64,000 nucleotides of DNA from Saccharothrix deserti. GTDB taxonomy: Bacteria; Actinomycetota; Actinomycetes; Mycobacteriales; Pseudonocardiaceae. Under the pieces are notes generated by a model. It was not told the origin of the DNA. It worked only from the letters and a program-made list of their open reading frames with translations, and did no database searches. Positions 45,881 to 55,347 of this stretch are shown piece after piece (within the stretch, counting starts at the first letter, position 1; each line of letters starts with the position of its first letter). The DNA is taken from contig NZ_ML775960.1 in the NCBI RefSeq assembly GCF_009769385.1, positions 50,722 to 114,721 on the forward strand. Direction: 5' to 3'. Made by a program: the position numbers and the translations under genes.

Positions 45881-47037
45881 GCCCGGCGCGGCGTGCGGTC
45901 GCCGCGTTCACCCGGCTGCACGGCACCGCGCCGCAAGGCGTCTGGTCCGCACCCGGCCGGGTGAACCTGATCGGGGAACACACCGACTACAACGACGGCT
46001 TCGTGCTGCCGTTCGCGTTGCCGCACCGGACCGCGGTGGCCGCGTCACCGCGTGACGACGGCCAGTTGCACGTGGCCACCGTCGGTGACGACGGCACCGT
46101 GCAGCACACCTCACCGGTCACCGTCGCGGACCTCGAACCCGGCGTCGTCCGGGGCTGGGCCGCGTACCCGACGGGCGTGGCGTGGGTGCTGCGCGACCAG
46201 GGCGTGACCGGCGGGGCGAACCTGGTGATCGCCGGTGACGTGCCGGCGGGCGCGGGCCTGTCCTCGTCGCACGCGCTGGAGTGCGCGGTGGCGCTCGCGC
46301 TGCTCGGGCTCGCCGACCGCCCCGCCGACGACCTGCCGCAGATCGCGCGCTGGGTGCAGCGCGCGGAGAACGACTTCGTCGGCGCGCCCACCGGACTGCT
46401 CGACCAGACCGCGTCGCTGTGCTGCACCGAGGCGCACGTGCTGTTCCTCGACGTGCGCTCGTTCAAGGCCGAGCAGGTGCCGTTCGACGCCGCCGAGCAC
46501 GGCCTCGAAGTGCTGGTCATCGACACGCGGGCCAGTCACTCGCACACCGACGGCGGCTACGGCGCGCGTCGTGCGGGCTGTGAGCAGGCGGCCTCGATCC
46601 TGGGTGTTCCCGCGCTGCGGGACGTGGACGTGAGCGAGCTGGACGGCGCGTTGGCCCGGCTGCCCGAGGAGCTGCGCCCGCTGGCGCGGCACGTGGTGAC
46701 GGAGAACGAGCGGGTGCTGGAGTCGGTGGAGCTGCTGCGCACCGGCCGGCTGGCCGAGCTGGGGCCGTTGCTCGACGCGTCGCACGCGAGCCTGCGCGAC
46801 GACTACAAGGTGTCCGCGCCGGAGCTGGACGTGGCCGTGGACGCGGCGAAGGCGGCGGGCGCGCTGGGCGCCCGGATGATCGGCGGCGGTTTCGGCGGGT
46901 CGGCGATCGCGCTGGTGCCGGTGGAGCGGCACGACGAGGTGGTGCGGCAGGTGCTCGCCGCGTTCGCGGAGCACGGCTGGACGACACCGAGGACTTTCAC
47001 GGCCGTGCCCTCGGCGGGCGCCGGCCGGGATGAATGA
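45877..47037 (+). CDS. galK: Galactokinase
   Basis: A 386-residue GHMP kinase: APGRVNLIGEHTDYNDG is the galactokinase signature, VPAGAGLSSSHALECA the nucleotide loop, and MIGGGFGGSAIAL the third GHMP motif; the catalytic Asp lies in TGLLDQTASL. It phosphorylates galactose in the Leloir pathway. Start GTG overlaps ideR (GTGA). It is followed by galE after 48 bp. The assignment is secure. Confidence 0.92.
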   Translation: MSPARRAVAAFTRLHGTAPQGVWSAPGRVNLIGEHTDYNDGFVLPFALPHRTAVAASPRDDGQLHVATVGDDGTVQHTSPVTVADLEPGVVRGWAAYPTGVAWVLRDQGVTGGANLVIAGDVPAGAGLSSSHALECAVALALLGLADRPADDLPQIARWVQRAENDFVGAPTGLLDQTASLCCTEAHVLFLDVRSFKAEQVPFDAAEHGLEVLVIDTRASHSHTDGGYGARRAGCEQAASILGVPALRDVDVSELDGALARLPEELRPLARHVVTENERVLESVELLRTGRLAELGPLLDASHASLRDDYKVSAPELDVAVDAAKAAGALGARMIGGGFGGSAIALVPVERHDEVVRQVLAAFAEHGWTTPRTFTAVPSAGAGRDE

Positions 47038-47085
47038 TGTCCGGACGAATGCTGATCTGATCGAACACTGAAAGCGGGGTTGCAG

Positions 47086-48048
47086 GTGAAGTTGCTCGTC
47101 ACGGGCGGTGCCGGGTACGTGGGCAGCGTCTGCGCGGCCAGGCTGGTCGAGTCCGGGCACGAGGTGGTCGTGCTGGACGACCTGTCCACCGGGCACGCGG
47201 ACGCCGTGCCCGACGGCGTCCGGCTGGTCGAGGCGGGCATCGACGAGGCGATCGGCGGTGTCCTCGCGGAGGGCTTCGACGGCGTGCTGCACTTCGCGGC
47301 CAAGTCGCTGGTCGGCGAGTCCATGCAGGACCCGGCGAAGTACTGGCACGGCAACGTGGTGACGTCGCTGCGGCTGCTGGACGCGATGCGCGAGCACGGC
47401 ACGCCCAGGCTGGTGTTCTCCTCCACCGCCGCGACCTACGGCGAGCCGGAGCAGGTGCCGATCGCGGAGACCGCGCCGACCCGGCCCACCAACACCTACG
47501 GCGCGACGAAGCTCGCGATCGACCACGCGATCACCTCGTACGCCGCCGCGCACGGCCTGGCCGCCGTGTCGCTGCGCTACTTCAACGTGGCGGGCGCGTA
47601 CGGGCGGTTCGGCGAGCGGCACGGTGTGGAGACGCACCTGATCCCGATCGTGTTGCAGGTCGCGCTGGGCAAGCGCGAGCAGGTGCAGGTGTACGGCGAC
47701 GACTGGCCGACCGACGACGGCACGTGCGTCCGCGACTACATCCACGTCGTGGACCTGGCCGACGCGCACCTGCGGGCGCTGGAGCACGCGGCGACCGGCG
47801 AGCACCGGATCTACAACCTGGGCAACGGGTTGGGTTTCTCGGTCCGGCAGGTCGTCGACGCGTGCCGTGAGGTGACCGGGCACCCGATCCCGGCCGACGT
47901 CGCGCCGCGCCGGGCGGGTGACCCGGCGGTGCTGGTGGCCTCCAGTGAGCGGGCCCGCACCGAGCTGGGCTGGAAGCCCGAGCGGGTGGACCTGGCCGGC
48001 ATCGTGCGCGACGCGTGGGAGTTCACCCGGTCACTACAGGGGGCGTGA
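47086..48048 (+). CDS. galE: UDP-glucose 4-epimerase
   Basis: A 320-residue extended [16 protein letters not shown] loop, Ser of SSTAATYG and the YGATK catalytic pair, RYFNVAGA, and [14 protein letters not shown]. It interconverts UDP-glucose and UDP-galactose. The start is GTG; a TTG two codons upstream is possible. Its stop overlaps the next ATG (TGATG), so the S9 peptidase is cotranslated. Confidence 0.92.
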   Translation: MKLLVTGGAGYVGSVCAARLVESGHEVVVLDDLSTGHADAVPDGVRLVEAGIDEAIGGVLAEGFDGVLHFAAKSLVGESMQDPAKYWHGNVVTSLRLLDAMREHGTPRLVFSSTAATYGEPEQVPIAETAPTRPTNTYGATKLAIDHAITSYAAAHGLAAVSLRYFNVAGAYGRFGERHGVETHLIPIVLQVALGKREQVQVYGDDWPTDDGTCVRDYIHVVDLADAHLRALEHAATGEHRIYNLGNGLGFSVRQVVDACREVTGHPIPADVAPRRAGDPAVLVASSERARTELGWKPERVDLAGIVRDAWEFTRSLQGA

Positions 48049-50102
48049 TGGAAGGCAAGATCACCGAGGCCGGGTTCGGGGACCTGACCTCGTTCACCGA
48101 GATGCCGCGGATCTCGTCGTTGGCGTTGTCGCCGGACGGGACGCGGCTGGTCACCGTGGTGGCGACGTTGTCGCCGGACGGCAAGACGTGGCAGGGGGCG
48201 CTGTGGGAGGTCGATCCCGCCGGCGAGCGTCCCGCGCGGCGGTTGACGCGCGGTGCGAAGGGCGAGTCGGCGCCCGCGTTCACGCCGGACGGCGCGTTGC
48301 TGTTCGTCTCGGCGCGGCCGGACCAGGAGGCCAAGCCGGCGGACGGCAAGGCGGCCAAGGACAAGGCTGCGCTGTGGCTGCTGCCTCCCGTCGGCGAGGC
48401 GCGCGAGCTGTACCGGCCCGCCGGTGGCGTGTCGGAGTTCGTGGTGGCGCGGCAGGCGGGCACGGTGCTGCTCGCGGCGGGTGCGCACCCGACGGTGGAG
48501 TTCGGCGAGCAGGACGAGGAGCACCGCAAGGCCCGTGAGGACGCCGGGGTGACCGCGATCCTGCACGAGTCCTACCCGATCCGGTACTGGGATTCGGACC
48601 TCGGCCCGAGCTTCCCCCGGCTGCTGGCGACCACCGCGCCGGTCGACGTGGACAGCGGGCGCATCGACCAGGCCGGGGGCCTGGTGGACCTGATGCCCAA
48701 CGCCGCCGCGCGGCTGGAGGACTCGCCCGCCATCAGCCCGGACGGGCGGTGGGTGGTGCACGCCGAGAACGTCGCGGTGAGCCCGTCCTACGGGCACCGG
48801 GTCCGGCTGCGGCTGAAGTCGGCGGACGGCGCCACGGACCGCGTGCTGGCCGACCAGGAAGGGCATTCGTTCCTGCAGCCGGCGTTCCTGCCCGACTCGT
48901 CGGGTGTGATCGCGGTGCGGGCGTTCGACTCGACGATGGACAGCCCGTGGATCAACACGTTGGTGCGCATCGACCTGGAGTCGGGTGCGGTCGAGGAGTT
49001 GGCGGCGGACTTCACCGAGGAGCCGGACCACCCGGTGGTGAGCCCGACCGGTGACGCGGTGTACTTCACCAGCAGCCACCGGGGGCACCAGCCGATCTGG
49101 AAGCTCGACCTGGCGTCCGGCGCGGTGGTGAAGCTGACCGCGTCCGGTGCGTACACCGATGTCCGGGTGAGCCCGGACGGTGCTTCGGTGTACGCGCTGC
49201 GCAACGCCGTCGACCAGCCGCCGCGGCCGGTGCGGCTGTCGGCGTCCGGGGTGGACCAGCAGGCCGTGCCGCTGCCCGCGCCCGGTGCGGTCGAGTCGCT
49301 GCCGGGGACGTTGACCGAGATCGACACGGTGGTCGAGGACGGGCGGACCGTGCGGGCGTGGCTGGTGCTGCCTGCCGGTGCGTCGGCGGAGCAGCCCGCG
49401 CCGTTGCTGCTGTGGGTGCACGGCGGTCCGGTGATGAGCTGGAGCGGGTGGAGCTGGCGCTGGAACCCGTGGCTGATGGCCGCGCGGGGGTACGCGGTGC
49501 TGCTGCCGGACCCGGCGCTGTCCACCGGGTACGGGCACGACTTCGTGCGCGCCGGGTGGGCTTCGTGGGGCGCGAAGCCGTACACGGACCTGATGTCGAT
49601 CACCGATGTGGCGGTGCGGCGGGACGACATCGACGACTCGCGCACGGCGGCGATGGGCGGGTCGTTCGGCGGGTACATGGCGAACTGGATCGCCACGCAG
49701 ACCGACCGGTTCAAGGCGATCGTGACGCACGCGTCGTTGTGGCACCTGGACGCGTTCACCGGGAGCACGGACGACTCGTACTACTGGATCCGCGAGATGG
49801 GCGACCCGCTGCGGCAGCAGGAGCAGGTGCGGGCGAACTCGCCGCACCTGCGGGTAGCGGACATCAAGACGCCCATGCTGGTGATCCACGGCGACAAGGA
49901 CTACCGGGTTCCCATCGGTGAGGGGCAACGGCTGTACTTCGACCTCGTGCGGCACGGTGTGCCGGCGAAGTTCCTGTACTACCCGAACGAGAACCACTGG
50001 ATCCTGACGCCCGGTAACGCCAAGATCTGGTACGAGACGATCTTCGCGTTCCTGGCCGAGCACGTGCTGGGCGAGCCCTGGCAGCGGCCGGAACTCCTCT
50101 AG
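48048..50102 (+). CDS. S9 prolyl-oligopeptidase-family serine peptidase
   Basis: A 684-residue cytosolic S9 peptidase: an N-terminal beta-propeller (residues about 20-390, with repeated SPDG blades), then an alpha/beta hydrolase. The catalytic Ser is in GGSFGGYMANW, Asp in HGDKDYRVP, and His in NENHWIL. No signal peptide is seen. It is probably an acylaminoacyl-/dipeptidyl-peptidase. Its 3' end and stop codon are part of a tandem duplication. Confidence 0.88.
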   Translation: MEGKITEAGFGDLTSFTEMPRISSLALSPDGTRLVTVVATLSPDGKTWQGALWEVDPAGERPARRLTRGAKGESAPAFTPDGALLFVSARPDQEAKPADGKAAKDKAALWLLPPVGEARELYRPAGGVSEFVVARQAGTVLLAAGAHPTVEFGEQDEEHRKAREDAGVTAILHESYPIRYWDSDLGPSFPRLLATTAPVDVDSGRIDQAGGLVDLMPNAAARLEDSPAISPDGRWVVHAENVAVSPSYGHRVRLRLKSADGATDRVLADQEGHSFLQPAFLPDSSGVIAVRAFDSTMDSPWINTLVRIDLESGAVEELAADFTEEPDHPVVSPTGDAVYFTSSHRGHQPIWKLDLASGAVVKLTASGAYTDVRVSPDGASVYALRNAVDQPPRPVRLSASGVDQQAVPLPAPGAVESLPGTLTEIDTVVEDGRTVRAWLVLPAGASAEQPAPLLLWVHGGPVMSWSGWSWRWNPWLMAARGYAVLLPDPALSTGYGHDFVRAGWASWGAKPYTDLMSITDVAVRRDDIDDSRTAAMGGSFGGYMANWIATQTDRFKAIVTHASLWHLDAFTGSTDDSYYWIREMGDPLRQQEQVRANSPHLRVADIKTPMLVIHGDKDYRVPIGEGQRLYFDLVRHGVPAKFLYYPNENHWILTPGNAKIWYETIFAFLAEHVLGEPWQRPELL

Positions 50103-50118
50103 CGGCCGGAACTCCTCT
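50083..50118. repeat. 18-bp tandem duplication spanning a stop codon
   Basis: AGCGGCCGGAACTCCTCT is present twice head to tail and begins a third time (AGCGGCCGG). The TAG stop of the S9 peptidase gene straddles the unit border, so the second unit supplies a second in-frame TAG. Confidence 0.85.
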
Positions 50119-50218
50119 AGCGGCCGGCACTCTTCCGGCGGTCGAACCGGTCGGCGAGGGCTCGCGCGTGCACGACGTCGAGCCCTTGCCGACCGATGAC
50201 GTCATCGACGGGTGGGCG

Positions 50219-51244
50219 TCAGGGCGGGTTGGGTGGGGTGGTCCAGTCCGTTTCCGCCGCGCGTTCGGCCAGTTGTCGTAGGTGGTCCGGGGACAGGCCG
50301 GTGTCCAGGGCCGCTCTGAGCAGTTCCGACAGGCGGTGGCCCGGGTGGGCTTGTTCGGCTCGGTCCAGGGCCAGGGACGCCAGGGTGCCCAAGCCCTTGA
50401 TGTAGGCCGAGAACGCCAGGAGGGTGGCCGGTTCGGCTCGTTCCGGTGCGGGACAGGCTCGGGTCAGTTCTGTCCACAGGGCCTCGGCGCTCTGGGCGTG
50501 TTCGCCTACGCAGTACCCGAGGCTGGAATCGCGGACCCACGGGTTCGACAGGGCGTGGGCCAGGTCGGCTACTTCCTCGTCGGTGAGCGGGCGTTTTCGG
50601 GTCGCGGCCCGGACCACCTCGGCGTGGATCAGTTCCTGGTGCCGGGGTGGGATGGTGCCGTCCAGTCGGTGTGGGGTGTCGGCCGCCCGTCGGTTGAGCA
50701 GGGTGGCTCGGCGGGACAGCGCTTCCGGTGGGTCCGCCGCCAGGAGTTCGGCCATGGCCTCGCGGCTGGCGTAGGTGATGTGGCCCTCGGCCGCCGTGGT
50801 GGCGGCCAGCGTCGTGCTCGTCGGGTCCGGGACCGTGCCGGATGTGCCCACGTCGTGGTAGTCGAACCAGGACTCGCCCTTCGCCGTCGCACGTGTCCAC
50901 ACCGCCAACAGGAGCGGCACGCGTGCGGCGTGCAGGGCGTCGTCCACCTCGTCGACCAACGCGTCGTGCGGCAGGTCTTCGGGTGGGTCGCCGGAACCCC
51001 CGCCGATCACGACGATCACCGCGTTGGCGGAACGACACCGCGACAGCGGGGCCGTCAACTGGTCGGCCACGCGGTGCGGCACGCCGGGAGGTGGCAGGTC
51101 GATGCGCAGGGTCATGGCTATGTCGTCGTCCTGCACCACCAGCACGACCATCGAATCGGTCGGGTGGAAGCCGATGAGGTGCGGCACGGCGGCGATCAGG
51201 TCGCCCGGGTCGTGGAGTCGGGTCCTGGGGAGGAGTTTCGTCAT
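50219..51244 (-). CDS. DUF4192 protein
   Basis: A 341-residue DUF4192 protein. The N-terminal block DPGDLIAAVPHLIGFHPTDSMVVLV and the ADQLTAPLSRCRSANAVIVVIGG stretch are typical of this actinobacterial family. The C-terminal helical region (FSAYIKGLGTLASLALDRA) is also usual. No function is established. It is monocistronic, downstream and convergent to the S9 peptidase gene. Confidence 0.88.
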   Translation of the reverse strand: MTKLLPRTRLHDPGDLIAAVPHLIGFHPTDSMVVLVVQDDDIAMTLRIDLPPPGVPHRVADQLTAPLSRCRSANAVIVVIGGGSGDPPEDLPHDALVDEVDDALHAARVPLLLAVWTRATAKGESWFDYHDVGTSGTVPDPTSTTLAATTAAEGHITYASREAMAELLAADPPEALSRRATLLNRRAADTPHRLDGTIPPRHQELIHAEVVRAATRKRPLTDEEVADLAHALSNPWVRDSSLGYCVGEHAQSAEALWTELTRACPAPERAEPATLLAFSAYIKGLGTLASLALDRAEQAHPGHRLSELLRAALDTGLSPDHLRQLAERAAETDWTTPPNPP

Positions 51245-51313
51245 GGGGCCGACTCTGGCGGAAGTCGGCGCGAAGGCCCACGGGCGAAGTGGAATCTGTG
51301 GACAACTCGAAAA

Positions 51314-51343
51314 GGGCCGCTCCCAGCGAACTGGGAGCGGCCC
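51314..51343 (-). terminator. Strong intrinsic terminator of the M23 peptidase gene
   Basis: A perfect 13-bp stem (CTGGGAGCGGCCC on the gene strand) with a TTCG tetraloop, followed by CTTTT on the minus strand, a textbook Rho-independent terminator 17 bp after the stop codon. Confidence 0.9.
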
Positions 51344-51359
51344 CGTCAGCTGCGGAAAC

Positions 51360-52124
51360 TCAGCAGTTCGGTGCTACCTGACCGTCCGAACCTGTGTACA
51401 CGAACGCATCGGAGATGTAACCCGACCCGATCTTGTCCCACAGGTTGGTGGTGCCGTACTTGCCGGTGATCGTCTCACCCTGCGCCTGGCAGCTGATCGT
51501 CACCGTCGCGCCGTTGGCGACCGATCCCACGGCCGCGTAGGACGTCCCGGGGCCCGAACGGATGGTCACCGCCGCACCGCTGTCGGTCCCGACCGTCCCG
51601 GTCACTCCCCCGCTGGTGCAGGAGTTGCGACTGGTGTAGCTGCGCGTGCCCCAGTAGAAGATCTGCGACCCGTTGAACGTGATCTTCTGGTCGGCCCCGT
51701 TGAGCCTCTGCTCGTAGTGCAGGTGCGCCCCGGTCGACCCGCCGGTGTTGCCGACGTTGCCGATCCGCTGGCCGAGCCGCACGGACTGCCCGACGGACAC
51801 GGACTGCACGGACAGGTGCGCGTACCGGGTCCGCCAACCGGAACCGTGGTCGATCTCGACCCACCGCCCGTAGCTGGTGCTGCCCTCGTTCGCCACCCGC
51901 GTGACGGTCCCCGCGGCCGACGCGACCACCGGGTCGCCGTCGTCGTTCGTGCGGTTGAAGTCGACCGAGTTCGGGGGACTGTGCCCGGTGCGCGTCTGCC
52001 CTTCCCACACCTGGTTGCAGGGGAACGGCATCTGGAAATTCGGCGCCGCCGAGGCCTCGCCCTGCGTGAGGACTAGACCGATCAGCGGTGCCATCAAGGC
52101 CATGACGAACACGCGTCGGCTCAT
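51360..52124 (-). CDS. Secreted M23 metallopeptidase with SH3-like domain
   Basis: A 254-residue secreted protein: signal peptide to about residue 27 (GEASAAP), LytM/M23 domain with zinc ligands His and Asp in SPPNSVDFNR and the HLHYEQ motif near 138, then a C-terminal SH3-like domain (VTIRSGPGTSYAAVGSVANG) that probably binds the wall. It likely cleaves peptidoglycan or proteins outside the cell. RYAHLSVQS supplies another conserved His. Monocistronic with its own terminator. Confidence 0.88.
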   Translation of the reverse strand: MSRRVFVMALMAPLIGLVLTQGEASAAPNFQMPFPCNQVWEGQTRTGHSPPNSVDFNRTNDDGDPVVASAAGTVTRVANEGSTSYGRWVEIDHGSGWRTRYAHLSVQSVSVGQSVRLGQRIGNVGNTGGSTGAHLHYEQRLNGADQKITFNGSQIFYWGTRSYTSRNSCTSGGVTGTVGTDSGAAVTIRSGPGTSYAAVGSVANGATVTISCQAQGETITGKYGTTNLWDKIGSGYISDAFVYTGSDGQVAPNC

Positions 52125-52217
52125 CTGCCACCTCCATGACGACTGGGTGTGGTGATCCGACCACGCCCAGCCGCCTTGGTGGAAGAGTTACCAGGTATTC
52201 GCTTCGTGAATTACTTC

Positions 52218-54065
52218 CTAACCAACCGAACGGCGCAACGCCGCTACGCCACCCACCACGGGCAGTTCGACCACGGTGGCGTTCAGGTCGATCGACAGCC
52301 CGGCGCCCGGCTTCGGGCGCAACGTGTAGTCGTAGTCGCTGGAGATCACCACGAACTCCACCGAGTGCCCGGCCGGCACGACGTAGTCGTTCGGCTCCAG
52401 CTCGACCTCCACCCGGTACTGCCTGCCGGGCTCGATCGGCTTGGTCCGCGACGGCGACACCCGGTTCTGCGGGTCCGTCCACCCCCGCGTGATCACGTGC
52501 GAAGTGCCGTCCGGCGCCCGGTCCACCAGCAGCGCCGTCACGTTCGCCGCCTGCCGGTCGAACGAGACCGCCAGGCCGACCCGCGCGGTGCCGGAGAACC
52601 GGAGCGGCGCGGTGGCCGGCCTCGTCGCGTACAGCAGGCGGTTGCCCGAGGCGGGCAGGTCGATCAGGTCCTCGGCCAACTTCGACGAGTCGTCGCGCAA
52701 CGACTCCACCACCGACCGGCCGGGCACCGACTCGAACCGCAACGCGCCCTTGGCCGACCCACCCGCCCACGGGTACACGCGGGCAGGCGACGTGCCGGGA
52801 GCGGGCCAGTCGGCCTCGTCCACCCAGGTGGTCTTGTCCTCGCGCTGGATCGTCGCCTTCGGCTCGCGCTCGATGCCGTTGTCGATCCCGTACAGGTAGT
52901 GGCTGAACCACCGGTTGACCGTGCGCCGCCACTCGACCGACCGCAGCGTGTCGGGGTCGGTGTGCGCGGCCCGGTGCAGCCAGATCTTGTGCTCCACCCC
53001 GTGCCGCCGCAACGCCTCGTACCACTGCGCGACGTGCTTGACCTTGACGTTCCAGTCGCTCAACCCGTGCACGGCCAGCACCGCGGCTTGCACCTTGGCG
53101 GCGTCCTTCACGTAGTTCCGCTCGTCCCAGAACGGGCTGTAGTCGCCGGTAACCCGGTCCTGCCGGGCGGCCACGTCGGCGATCACCGGCTTGCAGATCT
53201 CCCGGTCCGCGCGCGTGTAGACGTACTCCGCCAACACATCCAGGTCCTCGCCCTGGAACGTGCCGGGAGCCACCACCGCGCCGTCGGCCCGGTAGTAGTC
53301 GTACCAGCTGGAGATGGCCGCGATGGGCACGATGGCCTCCAGGCCCTCGACCCCGGTCGCCGCGACGGCGTTCGGCAGGGTGCCGTTGTACGACACGCCC
53401 ATCATGCCGACCTTGCCGGTGGTCCAGTCGGCCTCGACCGCAGCGCCGGCGGCGTCACGCGCGGTGGTGCGGCCGTTGAGCCAGTCGACCACGGACTTCG
53501 AGCCGATGGTCTCGTTGCGCCCGCCCGACGTGGGGCAGCCGGACGACTTGCCGGTGCCCAGCGATTCGGCGTACACCATGGCGAAGCCGCGCGAGATGAA
53601 GTAGTCCTCGTAACGCCCGGACCGGATCGGCGCCGGGTTGGGCCCGACGGCCGCGGCGATCCGCTCGTCCGCCTCGGCCTTCAGCACCGACCCGTCGCGC
53701 TTGTCGTACCCACCGCGGTGGTTCGGCTCGTACAGCTCCACGTCGACGTCGTGGTTGGCCACGTCGTTGCCGCCGGAGAAGTACGGGCTGTTGAAGAACA
53801 CGACCGGGACCTTCAACCCGCGGTCGGTGGCCTTCTGGCGCACCACCTCGGCGTAGACCTCGTCGTCGTGCCCGTCGCGGTCGCTGTCGACCGGCGCGCG
53901 CACCCACACGCTCTCGCGCACCACGTCCGCCACGTCGAAGACGGGTTGCGCCTCGCCGTCGCGGAACACCGGGCCCTCCGGCGCGGCACCGGCCACCGCG
54001 GGCGTCAACCCCAGCGGCAACGTGACCAGAGCGGCGAGCACCGCGGCTCTCCGTGCACCCTTCAC
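52218..54065 (-). CDS. Secreted X-Pro dipeptidyl-peptidase (S15 family)
   Basis: A 615-residue exported enzyme: signal peptide VKGARRAAVLAALVTLPLGL ending AVAGAAP, an alpha/beta hydrolase with catalytic Ser in GVSYNGTLPNAV, a DYYRADG region, the acid in HGLSDWNV and the His in LHRAAHTD, plus a C-terminal jelly-roll PepX_C domain. It resembles actinomycete Xaa-Pro dipeptidyl-peptidases that also act in antibiotic or protein turnover. GTG with GGGGG upstream is the start; a longer reading adds no signal. Confidence 0.88.
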   Translation of the reverse strand: MKGARRAAVLAALVTLPLGLTPAVAGAAPEGPVFRDGEAQPVFDVADVVRESVWVRAPVDSDRDGHDDEVYAEVVRQKATDRGLKVPVVFFNSPYFSGGNDVANHDVDVELYEPNHRGGYDKRDGSVLKAEADERIAAAVGPNPAPIRSGRYEDYFISRGFAMVYAESLGTGKSSGCPTSGGRNETIGSKSVVDWLNGRTTARDAAGAAVEADWTTGKVGMMGVSYNGTLPNAVAATGVEGLEAIVPIAAISSWYDYYRADGAVVAPGTFQGEDLDVLAEYVYTRADREICKPVIADVAARQDRVTGDYSPFWDERNYVKDAAKVQAAVLAVHGLSDWNVKVKHVAQWYEALRRHGVEHKIWLHRAAHTDPDTLRSVEWRRTVNRWFSHYLYGIDNGIEREPKATIQREDKTTWVDEADWPAPGTSPARVYPWAGGSAKGALRFESVPGRSVVESLRDDSSKLAEDLIDLPASGNRLLYATRPATAPLRFSGTARVGLAVSFDRQAANVTALLVDRAPDGTSHVITRGWTDPQNRVSPSRTKPIEPGRQYRVEVELEPNDYVVPAGHSVEFVVISSDYDYTLRPKPGAGLSIDLNATVVELPVVGGVAALRRSVG

Positions 54066-54145
54066 GACCGAACCCCCATCATGTGCAGGACAGGTTTTCG
54101 GGCTGACCCTTCCGGGCACCACAACACCTGTCAAGGGTGCCCGAA

Positions 54146-54158
54146 GTCCACAATGGAC
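54146..54158. promoter_or_regulatory. 13-bp palindrome GTCCACAATGGAC upstream of add
   Basis: 5-bp arms GTCCA/TGGAC around CAA lie in the 161-bp divergent gap between the S15 peptidase and add. The identical 13-mer occurs at 60615 inside decayed sequence, and GTCCACTGTGGAC at 26115. An operator is possible but unproven. Confidence 0.35.
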
Positions 54159-54226
54159 AGACCGGTGAAGACCCGACGATCGGCCCCTTGACCAGCGACG
54201 GAGACATGTGCAGACTCGCTCGGGCC

Positions 54227-55228
54227 ATGCGTGATTTCATTGCCGCGCTGCCCAAAGTGGAGTTGCACGTCCACCTCGTCGGGTCAGCCTCCCCCGCCAC
54301 CGTCCTCACCCTCGCCCGCCGACACCGGCAACACGGCGTCCCGACCGACGAGGCGGAGCTGCTCCGGTTCTACGAGTTCACCGGTTTCGGCCACTTCATC
54401 GACGTCTACGCCGCGGTGAACGACCTGGTCACCACGGGCGACGACGTCGCCGCGCTGGTGCTGGGCCTGGCCGAGGAGCAGGCGCGCCGCAACGTCCGGT
54501 ACGCCGAGGTGACCGTCAGCGCGACCAGCCACCTGCGGGCGGGCATCGCGCCGGAGGAGTTGGACGAAGCCCTCACCACCAGCCGCGAACGGGCCAGGCG
54601 GGAGCACGGCGTCGAGCTGGCCTGGGTGTTCGACATCCCCGGCCTGTGGGACCGGGACTTCGGCGTCACCAGCGCGAAGTACGCCACCACGCACCGGCCG
54701 GCGGGCACGGTCGGCTTCGGTCTCGGCGGGTTCGAGGCGGACGCGCCGCGCCGGGCGTTCCGGGAGGCGTTCACCCTCGCCCGGGACGCGGGCCTGCACT
54801 GCGTGCCGCACGCGGGCGAGACCACCGGTCCGGACCAGGTCCGGGAAGCGCTCGACGAGCTGCACGCCGAACGCGTCGGCCACGGCATCAACGCGGCGGC
54901 CGACCCGGAACTGCTGCGCCGACTGGCCGCCGAGGGGATCACCCTGGAGGTCTGCCCGACCTCCAACATCCGCACGGGCGCCGTGAAGGACCTGAAGGAC
55001 CACCCGCTGCCGAGGCTGCTCGACGCGGGCGTGCCGGTCACCCTGGCCACCGACGACCCCGGCATGTTCCACACCGACCTGGACCGCGAGTACCTGCTGT
55101 GCCACGAGGTGTTCGGCCTCGGCCGGACCGAACTCGCCGAACTGGCCCGCACCGGAGTACGGGCCAGTTTCGCCCCACCCGACCTCAAACGGTCACTGCT
55201 GGCCGAGATCGACGCGCTCGGCCACTGA
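54227..55228 (+). CDS. add: Adenosine deaminase
   Basis: A 333-residue metal-dependent deaminase: ALPKVELHVHLVGSASP (two zinc His ligands), the catalytic loop PHAGETTGPDQV (His and Glu), VGHGINAAADPELL and the TLATDDPGMF Asp pair. It deaminates adenosine to inosine in purine salvage. The start is ambiguous: an ATG seven codons earlier has GGAG very close, and I preferred the one preceding the conserved domain. Its 3' end overlaps a decayed MFS fragment on the other strand. Confidence 0.9.
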   Translation: MRDFIAALPKVELHVHLVGSASPATVLTLARRHRQHGVPTDEAELLRFYEFTGFGHFIDVYAAVNDLVTTGDDVAALVLGLAEEQARRNVRYAEVTVSATSHLRAGIAPEELDEALTTSRERARREHGVELAWVFDIPGLWDRDFGVTSAKYATTHRPAGTVGFGLGGFEADAPRRAFREAFTLARDAGLHCVPHAGETTGPDQVREALDELHAERVGHGINAAADPELLRRLAAEGITLEVCPTSNIRTGAVKDLKDHPLPRLLDAGVPVTLATDDPGMFHTDLDREYLLCHEVFGLGRTELAELARTGVRASFAPPDLKRSLLAEIDALGH

Positions 55229-55340
55229 CCACCGCCACGCCGAGCCCGGCGAACGCCAGCACCGCGCCCACCCAGTTGGGCGCGGTGTAGCCGAACCCGG
55301 CGTCGATCGCCACGCCGCCCAGCCACGCGCCCCAGAAGCC
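55185..55340 (-). pseudogene. C-terminal remnant of an MFS transporter
   Basis: About 52 codons encode GFWGAWLGGVAIDAGFGYTAPNWVGA and a last membrane helix, the typical end of a drug/sugar-type MFS transporter with a natural stop overlapping add. Everything N-terminal is missing. Seven bases away the C-terminal half of a LysR gene begins on the other strand. Confidence 0.75.
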
Positions 55341-55347
55341 CCTGGGC

